Below, piece after piece: positions 58,722 through 64,000 of a stretch of 64,000 bases of DNA. The notes under the pieces were generated by a model that had not been told where the DNA came from, made no database searches, and saw only the letters and a list, made by a program, of their open reading frames with translations. Positions within the stretch are counted from its first letter, which is position 1. Every line of letters begins with the position of its first letter. This DNA is from Desulfovibrio sp. GTDB taxonomy: Bacteria > Desulfobacterota > Desulfovibrionia > Desulfovibrionales > Desulfovibrionaceae. The position numbers were made by a program, and so were the translations under genes. Location of the stretch: positions 62,001 to 126,000 of the forward strand of contig NZ_JAVESS010000002.1 in assembly GCF_034006445.1 (NCBI RefSeq). Direction: 5' to 3'.

Positions 58722-59128
58722 GCCGCTGCCTCCTTGGCTGGTTCCAGTTTCACGCCGGGCTTTCCGGCGCTTGCGGTGCAAGCTTCAAGCAGCATGCGAC
58801 GGAAAGCGCCATCGTGCTGCCCGACCATGAACGTCTTGAGAGCGCGGCGGTCAGGCTCATACTTGCTCTTGAAAATGGAGAAAAAGAGCGTGTCGGTCAT
58901 GGCCGCGCGTGCAGCCTCCAGCTTGCCCTGGTCCCATTTTTCATTGATGCGCCTGGTCACTGTGACTTTGAATCCGGCAGCGGTCAGATGCCCGGATTCA
59001 GAACCCGGTTTGAAGGTAGCCTTCTCAAGAAGGGCATCAGCAATTTCCGCATTTCGTGCGGTCAATCGGTCGGCCTCAGTTTTATTTGTCGCGTATTCGG
59101 CGACGAGACTTTCAACGTTCGCGTTCAT
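58718..59128 (-). CDS. Early phage protein with N-terminal coiled coil
   Basis: 136 residues. SLVAEYATNKTEADRLTARNAEIADALLE forms a helix, followed by SGHLTAAGFKVTVTRRINEKWDQGKL, a pattern of DUF7173-type proteins next to phage annealing genes. GGAG lies eight bases before the ATG. Role unknown. Confidence 0.6.
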   Translation of the reverse strand: MNANVESLVAEYATNKTEADRLTARNAEIADALLEKATFKPGSESGHLTAAGFKVTVTRRINEKWDQGKLEAARAAMTDTLFFSIFKSKYEPDRRALKTFMVGQHDGAFRRMLLEACTASAGKPGVKLEPAKEAAA

Positions 59129-59237
59129 TGTGTCGTCTCCATTGGGTGAAAAGCCATTTGCCAGTTCCTGCCAGGCTCACAAGGCACAGCGCGCAGGCAA
59201 GCCACATGCAGGGTTCCAAAAATCTGCTGAACGTCAT
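59112..59237 (-). CDS. 41-residue membrane protein
   Basis: ATG 59237 has GAGGG eight bases upstream. The product MTFSRFLEPCMWLACALCLV continues through a single hydrophobic helix into a basic end (WRRHNERER). It overlaps the next gene's start by 17 bases and carries that gene's ribosome site. Confidence 0.5.
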   Translation of the reverse strand: MTFSRFLEPCMWLACALCLVSLAGTGKWLFTQWRRHNERER

Positions 59238-59241
59238 GTTG

Positions 59242-59460
59242 CTATCCCTCTTCTTCCGGCGGCCTATGGTTTTCGGCTAAGCGCTTCATCGCATCTCGTA
59301 ATGCGTCTGCGGTTGCAGCCAACACATCTTTCTGTTTTCCTTTCTTCATACGAGACAGAATGACGGGGCTGACTCCAGACTCCCTGGCAAGAACTGCCGC
59401 GGATAAAGAGTACTGGTCCAAAAAACGGCTGACCTCGGTGGCGATAGTTACGTTTGACAT
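59242..59460 (-). CDS. Cro-like helix-turn-helix regulator
   Basis: 72 residues. The helix-turn-helix runs through YSLSAAVLARESGVSPVILSRMKKGKQKD. It is the first gene of the leftward early operon, divergent from the S24 repressor across a 93-base operator region, which is the place of cro. No ribosome site precedes the ATG, and the predicted -10 box ends six bases before it, so the mRNA is probably leaderless. Confidence 0.78.
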   Translation of the reverse strand: MSNVTIATEVSRFLDQYSLSAAVLARESGVSPVILSRMKKGKQKDVLAATADALRDAMKRLAENHRPPEEEG

Positions 59461-59466
59461 GTCCCT

Positions 59467-59546
59467 TTATTAACAAAGCGCAATATAAAAATCAACAAAA
59501 AATAAACTAAACGCAATCTTGATTTAAAATTGCGTTTGGTTAATAC
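59467..59546. promoter_or_regulatory. Divergent promoters with three operators (cro-like / repressor switch)
   Basis: Leftward promoter: TTGATT (complement of 59490-59495), 17-base spacer, TAATAA (complement of 59467-59472). Rightward promoter: TTGATT 59519-59524, 16-base spacer, TAATAC 59541-59546. Each spacer carries the operator: 59469-59484 (minus-strand ATTGCGCTTTGTTAAT) and 59529-59544 (ATTGCGTTTGGTTAAT). A third, diverged copy lies between them at 59502-59517 (minus-strand ATTGCGTTTAGTTTAT). Confidence 0.75.
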
Positions 59547-59553
59547 TGTCCCC

Positions 59554-60282
59554 ATGAAAAAGACATTCCACCAATCTGTCTTGGATATTCTCCGGAACGC
59601 CGTAGAAGAGTACGGGAGCGCCGCAGCCTTGTCGGCGGCAACTGGTGTGTCTCCTGCGAACATAAGCTATTGGCTTTCAGGGAAAAGAACTCCACGTCTA
59701 GCAGAGATATCTGTCATCCTTGATTCGCTTGGCGTGAAGGCTGTCTCACCTGGTGACGATGCCTCACGGGAAGTCTGCTTTGTTAATGCCCGGAAGGTGG
59801 ACGCGGGCGGACAAGCCTCCCCGCCGAGTGCAGAGGCGTATTTAGCTGTACCCGTTGTTGGTGAAGTTGGTGCCGGCCCAGGGTATTTTCCAGAAGATGG
59901 GATTAAATCATGGTTTTTAGTATGGAAATATCAACCTGCAGTGCGCAATAGAAATGATCTGATCGCAGTGGAAATTGGCAAAAATTCCACGTCCATGCAG
60001 CCCACTCTTCGGCCAGGGGATATTGTGCTCGTTGATAGGGCCGATAGAAATGTGGATCGCCCTGGACATATAATGCTGGTTAGAGACCCAGATGGATGCG
60101 GGAAAGTTAAGCGCGTAGATGTACAAGAAAAAGATCGAGACTATTCAGTAATATACTACTCTGACAATGCCCTCGACAACCCTCCAGAAATATATAGCCT
60201 TAGAAAAGATTTTGACGGAGAGTTCGGCAATGCAATCGTTGGGCGTGTTGTTTGGGCTTGGTCAGACATAAGCAACAAATAA
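59554..60282 (+). CDS. CI/LexA-like S24 prophage repressor
   Basis: 242 residues from ATG 59554. N-terminal helix-turn-helix at about 22-50 (SAAALSAATGVSPANISYWLSGKRTPR), linker, then an S24 peptidase-like C-terminal domain with possible cleavage site GAG (A107-G108), nucleophile STSMQPTL (S147) and lysine at about 186 (KVKRVDV). It should bind the ATTGCG operators and be inactivated by RecA-stimulated self-cleavage. No ribosome site; the -10 box ends seven bases upstream, so leaderless. A terminator follows. Confidence 0.9.
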   Translation: MKKTFHQSVLDILRNAVEEYGSAAALSAATGVSPANISYWLSGKRTPRLAEISVILDSLGVKAVSPGDDASREVCFVNARKVDAGGQASPPSAEAYLAVPVVGEVGAGPGYFPEDGIKSWFLVWKYQPAVRNRNDLIAVEIGKNSTSMQPTLRPGDIVLVDRADRNVDRPGHIMLVRDPDGCGKVKRVDVQEKDRDYSVIYYSDNALDNPPEIYSLRKDFDGEFGNAIVGRVVWAWSDISNK

Positions 60283-60304
60283 ACTCATATAACCATCCGA
60301 AATA

Positions 60305-60332
60305 AAAGCACCTCATCAAGGGGTGCTTTTTT
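60305..60332 (+). terminator. Terminator of the repressor gene
   Basis: AAAGCACC (60305-60312) pairs with GGTGCTTT (60322-60329) and runs into TTTTTT. Confidence 0.88.
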
Positions 60333-60365
60333 ATTTCCAACTATATTGCTATTAATTTATTTTTC

Positions 60366-60394
60366 TTGATTTATAAATTGCGTTTTGTTAATTT
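60366..60394 (+). promoter_or_regulatory. Third promoter-operator copy, rightward operon
   Basis: TTGATT (60366-60371), 17-base spacer, TAATTT (60389-60394), with the operator ATTGCGTTTTGTTAAT at 60377-60392. Nearly identical to the repressor's own promoter, so the repressor should control the genes from 60590 onward. Confidence 0.65.
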
Positions 60395-60589
60395 GGTTTT
60401 GCCAACGAGGAAGAAGGTAGCGAACTTAGCCCACGGGCAAAAAGTAGCAACAAGCTGGAATCCAACATGGCGGCTGCTTGGGTGGCAGGAAGCAAACGAA
60501 CCACGACGAACCTCAATGCTAAGTCGGAGCAGTAGTGCGCACGAACGAGACCCGTGAAAGCAGCCAGGTTCCAACACTGGAGAAATTCA
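60395..60589 (+). other. Leader of the rightward operon
   Basis: About 190 bases between the predicted start of transcription and the first gene. No convincing gene; the sequence is purine-rich with no strong hairpin. A short ATG frame at 60464 lacks a ribosome site. Confidence 0.3.
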
Positions 60590-60682
60590 ATGTTTTACCT
60601 TGGTGACTGGCTTCGCGCTCTTTTTCTGGGCGGAGTGGCTTTTCTGGCAGTAATTATTTGCAGCAAACTTTTGGGAGTGTGA
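60590..60682 (+). CDS. 30-residue membrane peptide
   Basis: ATG 60590 has TGGAG eight bases upstream. The product MFYLGDWLRALFLGG continues as one hydrophobic helix (VAFLAVIICSKLLGV). Its stop is one base before the next start. Small membrane peptides early in such operons often affect host membrane or exclusion; the function is unknown here. Confidence 0.5.
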   Translation: MFYLGDWLRALFLGGVAFLAVIICSKLLGV

Positions 60683-60683
60683 A

Positions 60684-61484
60684 ATGTCCACAGAAAACAA
60701 TGTCCCCCGACGAGACGACGGTCGACCAGAATCAGCAAGCGCCAGTTATGTTTCCAAGGCCGGCGGATACGCCACTTTGCCGTATATATCTGGTGCCGTG
60801 TCTGATCTTCGTGAAGGGTTGGAAGAGCTTGAAAGAGTAGTGCGTTCCCCCTCAGGACTGGCCAAAGAATTTGGCTATCTATTCGACATATTGAATAACC
60901 TTGATCCAGACATGGATGCCTGTCCCGTCAGTTACGCCGAACAAAAAAAGCTTAACGACGCCCGAAGAACATTGGCAGTCGCGTATGAAGATGCCCAAGA
61001 TGTTCTACGGAGTGAAGCTGAGCGACAGAAGAAAGAAGCGATAATTAGAGAATCTTTCGCAATACCCGCCGCTACCCTTTTTGCCGTGTTGTCCGCTGTT
61101 TTCGATGCCAGAACCGCTGAGCACCCTGGAGAAGTTTTTGCTGCTGCGAAGGAAGCACTCGAGAACGAGGGGTGGATTGTTTATGGCGAACACGGGCCAG
61201 CAAACCCTGCATACGTCCGCTCGCGCGCCCCCCTTCGCCAGTTGCTGGCCTTAATTGAAAACTTCCCCTGCCATCACCTTACATCACATGTTTTATCCGT
61301 CATGCGCCACGCTCTTCGCTGGTGCGAAAACACCTCGCGCGGACACGGTCTCGTTCATAACGGGGCGCTCTATCCTCACATCGCTATGGAACTTCAAACT
61401 TTAAACAGCGCGAAGGATGTTCCGCGCGAATGGCGTGAACCTCTTGTTAACGATAACGCGCAGGACGGTGAATGCCATGAGTAA
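60684..61484 (+). CDS. Unknown early phage protein
   Basis: 266 residues. Hydrophilic N-terminus, helical middle (DLREGLEELERVVRSP, LNDARRTLAVAYEDAQDVLRSEAERQKKEAI), then a globular C-terminal half with LRQLLALIENFPCHHLTSHVLSVMRHALRWCEN. No recognised domain or catalytic motif. It leads a chain of overlapping small genes controlled by the third operator copy. Confidence 0.7.
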   Translation: MSTENNVPRRDDGRPESASASYVSKAGGYATLPYISGAVSDLREGLEELERVVRSPSGLAKEFGYLFDILNNLDPDMDACPVSYAEQKKLNDARRTLAVAYEDAQDVLRSEAERQKKEAIIRESFAIPAATLFAVLSAVFDARTAEHPGEVFAAAKEALENEGWIVYGEHGPANPAYVRSRAPLRQLLALIENFPCHHLTSHVLSVMRHALRWCENTSRGHGLVHNGALYPHIAMELQTLNSAKDVPREWREPLVNDNAQDGECHE

Positions 61485-61734
61485 ATATCCCGCCCTCACC
61501 GGATACCAGTTTGAGGAGGCACAGCCCGACCTTAACGACCTTCTCTGGGAAGCTCACGAAGTGCTTGCCTGCCTCAGCGATCTTTTCCAGCACAGCAATG
61601 GCCGTGACGTTGAAATAGAAATGAGTGATAGCGGTCGCCAAGGCCTTGGCCGAATTCTCAGACACTGCGAACAGATCACCATTGACGCCATAGGACTTGC
61701 ACCGATCAGGAGGAAGGAGGTCAGCCATGACTAA
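61477..61734 (+). CDS. Unknown small operon protein
   Basis: 85 residues from ATG 61477, overlapping the previous stop by eight bases. Helical: LNDLLWEAHEVLACLSDLFQ, then SGRQGLGRILRHCEQITIDAIG. The order resembles the two related proteins downstream (61727 and 62332). Confidence 0.65.
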   Translation: MSKYPALTGYQFEEAQPDLNDLLWEAHEVLACLSDLFQHSNGRDVEIEMSDSGRQGLGRILRHCEQITIDAIGLAPIRRKEVSHD

Positions 61735-61999
61735 CACTCCCCTGACCATCAAAGACCACGGCAATGCAATCATGCTGTCCGAATCCATTGAACTCATGGC
61801 GCAAGGATTAAGGGAAACCTACCTCGACCACGGCTTGAAGTCTGGCGACGATACTGCCGAACATTCCCTTTATGCCGGACTGAACATGATTGCTTTTGCT
61901 GCAAAGAATTTGAGCGAGTATGTGGAGCAATGCCAAACTGAACTTGGTGTATTTGAGCGCCTGGCACAGAAGCACGGCAAAGGGGCCAATCATGAATAG
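61727..61999 (+). CDS. Unknown small operon protein, paralogue of 62332 product
   Basis: 90 residues, AGGAGG upstream. Segment SLYAGLNMIAFAAKNLSEYVEQ closely matches LIYASLEMIAASAARLDAKL in the protein at 62332, giving (L/I)YAxLxMIAxxAxxL. An N-terminal helix (SESIELMAQGLRETYLDHG) precedes it. Overlaps both neighbours by eight bases. Confidence 0.65.
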   Translation: MTNTPLTIKDHGNAIMLSESIELMAQGLRETYLDHGLKSGDDTAEHSLYAGLNMIAFAAKNLSEYVEQCQTELGVFERLAQKHGKGANHE

Positions 62000-62339
62000 C
62001 CCTAACACGAACCCACGCGCCCGCCTGACCTTCTCAACTGCCACCCTGCCTGGCCTCATTCAAGCCTACGCGGAGTCCGGACAAATACTTTTTGCATTCC
62101 AGCCCCGCCCCGAATCCCTCAAGGCAGCCTTGGAAAATTCCGACACGCATGATCAAGCTCTAGAATTCCTTGGGCTTGGGGCAAAGGCCCTTTCAGCCCT
62201 TGAAGCATTGGAAGACGGTGATACCGACCATGTAAAAATGCAATTGGATAATCTTGTGCGCAAACTGTTCACACTGGCCGAATGCAACAGGCCAACTGTG
62301 AACAAGGCGATTATCGAAGCGGGGGCCAGCTATGAGTAG
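61992..62339 (+). CDS. Unknown small operon protein
   Basis: 115 residues from ATG 61992. LTFSTATLPGLIQAYAESGQILFAFQPRPESLKAAL is followed by helical GAKALSALEALEDGDTDHVK and LVRKLFTLAECN. Overlaps neighbours by eight bases on each side. No family recognised. Confidence 0.65.
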   Translation: MNSPNTNPRARLTFSTATLPGLIQAYAESGQILFAFQPRPESLKAALENSDTHDQALEFLGLGAKALSALEALEDGDTDHVKMQLDNLVRKLFTLAECNRPTVNKAIIEAGASYE

Positions 62340-62553
62340 ACCCACTCCCTCTGCCCTGGAATTGACGCTGTTTGATGTCTCGCAACTGGTGGCCAACATC
62401 CAGGAATTGGCCGAAGAGGTGCGCGGCATGGTGAGTATCGACGTTCCACGGGGAAGGCTTATTTACGCCTCGCTGGAAATGATTGCGGCCTCTGCCGCTC
62501 GACTGGACGCAAAGCTGGACGAATTCCGCCCCATCAGCACAGAAACGCCCTGA
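62332..62553 (+). CDS. Unknown small operon protein, paralogue of 61727 product
   Basis: 73 residues: ELTLFDVSQLVANIQELAEEV then GRLIYASLEMIAASAARLDAKLDEF. The LFDV...LxxAS-like pattern resembles small DUF3077-type helical proteins. Last of the overlapping chain. Confidence 0.65.
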   Translation: MSRPTPSALELTLFDVSQLVANIQELAEEVRGMVSIDVPRGRLIYASLEMIAASAARLDAKLDEFRPISTETP

Positions 62554-62580
62554 CCTCAATCAAGGATCGGAGAAGTATAT

Positions 62581-62790
62581 ATGCATCAAGAGACACAAAA
62601 ACAGGAACGCCTGATTCGAGCCCCGGAGTTCATGGAACTGTTGGGCATCAAGAAATCAAAATTTTACGCCGCCAAAAAAGAAGGGAAAATTCCTCCTGCA
62701 CTCGCGCTTACAAAAAGATCAAAAGCGTGGCCCTCTTCCGAAGTGACGCGCGTAATAGAAGATATTAAATCCGGCCAGCTTTCTCTTTGA
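62581..62790 (+). CDS. AlpA-like excisionase
   Basis: 69 residues. RLIRAPEFMELLGIKKSKFYAAKKEGKIPPALAL and then RSKAWPSSEVTRVIEDIKSGQ show the winged-helix layout of AlpA/Xis proteins, with the RSKAWPSSEV block typical. It should help the integrase excise the prophage. GGAG precedes the ATG by eight bases or so. Its 3' end overlaps the integrase 3' end by 26 bases, tail to tail. Confidence 0.82.
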   Translation: MHQETQKQERLIRAPEFMELLGIKKSKFYAAKKEGKIPPALALTKRSKAWPSSEVTRVIEDIKSGQLSL

Positions 62791-63952
62791 GGGTGTCCAG
62801 ATGATCTGCCCAAGCTTGCAACATGCGCCGCCTCTCGTCTAAATAGGCGGCGCGGTTGTAGGCGCCCCTCACCTTGTCACTGGGCGCATGTGAAAGCTGC
62901 ATCTCAACGGCGTCAGGATTCCAGCCAAGTTCATTTAGAATTGTAGAAGCAGCCGACCTAAAGCCGTGCCCCACAATTTCACCGCTCTTATACCCCATCA
63001 CCCTCAAGGCGTTGTTAATGGTGTTCTTGCCCAGAGGTGAATCCTTCCTTCCCCGGCAATATGAGGGAAAAACCAGTTCATGCTCACCAGTTACAGGACT
63101 CAACTGTGCCAATATCCCCAGGGCTTGACGCGACAGAGGGACAAGGTGTTCGCGTTGCATCTTCATTCGCTCTGCTGGAATACGCCACACTCCATCTTCA
63201 CCGATCTCAGCCCACCGCATACCCCGAATTTCCTGAGTCCGGCACATACACAGCAACAGCATCTGCATGGCGCAGCGCGTTGTGATAAGCCCATCATAGC
63301 CGTCAATTTTTATTGCAAGCTCCCCTACTCTGACAGGCTCCGTTATGGCTGGCATCTTTACTTCTTTGTGTGGAGTAAGCGCACCACGCAAATCACGACA
63401 TGGATCTGAGGCAACATAGTCGCATGCGATAGCAAACCGGAAAATACGACTGATCACCCCGTGCAGGACATGCGCCATGTATGGCGATATTTCTGTCTCG
63501 ATTTCACGACAAAAAGATAGTACCGCACCAGTTGAAATTGAATCTATAGGCAGATCGCCAATGGCTGGAAAGATTTTGTCAGTTAGGCGCGCTTTAATTT
63601 TTGTGGCATGGGCTCCTGTCCACAATATATGATATTTGTCGAACCATTCAAGTGCCACCACTCGGAAGACATGTGCCACACTCTCGACAGAGACGCGCTT
63701 TGCAGCGGAAGGATCTATGCCTTTCGACAAAAGTTGTTTAGCAGCTTGGGCTGCGTCTCGAGCTTCTTTCAGAGAAACATCAGGGAAAATCCCGATGCTA
63801 AGCCGCTTCTCTTTGCCCAGAAACCGATACTTGAGTCGCCACAGCTTGCCACCCTGAGGTGACACCTCCAGATATAGACCATGCCCGTCTACATAGCGTC
63901 TTGGCTTGCTTTCTGGTTGTAATGCTTTAATTTGATTGACTGTCAGAGACAT
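62765..63952 (-). CDS. P4-type tyrosine integrase
   Basis: 395 residues. N-terminal DUF4102 arm-binding domain (LTVNQIKALQPESKPRRYVDGHGLYLEV, WRLKYRFLGKEKRLSIG), core-binding domain, then catalytic residues: Arg in CRTQEIRGMRWAEI, HGFRSAAST, and Tyr in RGAYNRAAYLDERRRM. It recombines phage and chromosomal att sites. The start faces the right prophage end and lies two bases before the GGGGGCAT repeats, so the protein may also repress itself. Confidence 0.93.
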   Translation of the reverse strand: MSLTVNQIKALQPESKPRRYVDGHGLYLEVSPQGGKLWRLKYRFLGKEKRLSIGIFPDVSLKEARDAAQAAKQLLSKGIDPSAAKRVSVESVAHVFRVVALEWFDKYHILWTGAHATKIKARLTDKIFPAIGDLPIDSISTGAVLSFCREIETEISPYMAHVLHGVISRIFRFAIACDYVASDPCRDLRGALTPHKEVKMPAITEPVRVGELAIKIDGYDGLITTRCAMQMLLLCMCRTQEIRGMRWAEIGEDGVWRIPAERMKMQREHLVPLSRQALGILAQLSPVTGEHELVFPSYCRGRKDSPLGKNTINNALRVMGYKSGEIVGHGFRSAASTILNELGWNPDAVEMQLSHAPSDKVRGAYNRAAYLDERRRMLQAWADHLDTLKEKAGRI

Positions 63953-63954
63953 TT

Positions 63955-64000
63955 GGGGGCATCCATATTTTTATGCGTTTCAGATGCCCCCAAGAATGCC
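63955..64000. promoter_or_regulatory. Right att region / integrase promoter with arm-type repeats
   Basis: GGGGGCAT at 63955-63962 (inverted), ATGCCCCC at 63984-63991 extending to ATGCCCCCAAG, and a third start of the repeat (ATGCC) cut by the window edge at 63996. Matches the left-end pair at 21502-21524. Confidence 0.5.

Larger units (their letters stand above)
21502..64000. mobile_element. Prophage, T7/BPP-1-like podovirus with P4-type integrase
   Basis: The segment contains, in phage order, integrase/excisionase, repressor switch, replication genes, lysis genes, terminase, portal, scaffold, capsid, tail tubular A/B proteins, internal virion proteins and tail fibre. No tail-sheath or tape-measure gene is present, which fits a short-tailed phage. 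All structural genes are open and full length, so it may be inducible. The left limit is set at the paired ATGCCCCC repeats; the right limit is at or just beyond the window edge, where the same repeats reappear. Size is about 42.5 kb. Confidence 0.9.

Noticed and set aside
60366-60557. 63-codon open frame after the repressor
   Set aside because: It begins at TTG within the promoter-operator and lacks a ribosome site; better read as leader.
1-64000. CRISPR arrays, rRNA and tRNA genes
   Set aside because: No regular spacer-repeat pattern, rRNA segments or cloverleaf with TTCGA arm was found; the 9-bp repeat at 10319 and the hexamers at 49657 do not have CRISPR spacing.

Overview
The window looks like chromosome of a sulfate-reducing Desulfovibrio-type bacterium (Desulfovibrionaceae). 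The evidence is the outer-membrane homotrimeric-type porin, the GC-rich coding style, the gene order yicC - RemA-like - gmk - pyrF - TPR - recJ, and the GlcD/GlcF-type dehydrogenase pair. From about 21.5 kb to the right edge it carries a large prophage. No rRNA, tRNA, CRISPR array or reverse transcriptase was seen.

Bases 1-21 kb are host DNA. A porin (minus strand) stands back to back with a plus-strand set: MFS transporter, glutaredoxin-like protein, lipoamide-dehydrogenase-like flavoprotein and GcvH-type lipoyl carrier. These converge on a minus-strand FAD/FeS 2-hydroxyacid dehydrogenase pair, followed upstream by a DJ-1/PfpI protein. This may be an uptake and oxidation module for a small organic acid in which a lipoyl carrier replaces a full glycine cleavage system. 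Next come an FmdB zinc ribbon and a compact housekeeping run (YicC, RemA-like, gmk, pyrF, TPR, recJ). Then umuDC on the minus strand (SOS mutagenesis) and a membrane diguanylate cyclase. The intergenic regions hold several structured repeats: two copies of a roughly 145-bp terminal-inverted-repeat element, a second 157-bp MITE-like element, AGAGCA hairpins and a 9-bp minisatellite.

The prophage (about 21.5-64.0 kb) is a T7/BPP-1-like short-tailed (podovirus) phage. It has a P4-type tyrosine integrase and an AlpA-like excisionase at its right end, and direct ATGCCCCCAAG repeats at both ends. Its left end holds AT-rich cargo genes of unknown role (21.6-23.8 kb). The late genes run right to left from 49 kb to 23.8 kb: endolysin, nested spanins, holin, terminase, GNAT-like protein, portal, scaffold, capsid, cement, tail tubular proteins A and B, three ejected internal virion proteins (one a 2,357-residue polyvalent protein with a zincin motif), tail fibre and fibre accessory protein. 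One exported cargo gene at 26.3 kb runs against them. The early/replication genes also run leftward (59.2-49.0 kb): Sak4-like ATPase, DUF669-like protein, a protein with an Acb2/Tad1-type helical hairpin, DEAH helicase, an HNH-Cas4-like nuclease fusion and a Toprim primase-helicase. That block ends at a large GAAA-capped hairpin beside 13 TGGAAA/TTTCCA hexamers, a candidate replication origin.

The switch is at 59.2-60.4 kb. A Cro-like gene and a LexA/CI-like S24 repressor diverge from two near-identical promoters that each contain an ATTGCG(C/T)TT(T/G)GTTAAT operator between -35 and -10. Both genes look leaderless. A third copy of the same promoter-operator lies beyond the repressor and faces a rightward operon of small, overlapping, partly paralogous genes (60.6-62.8 kb) that ends at the excisionase gene.
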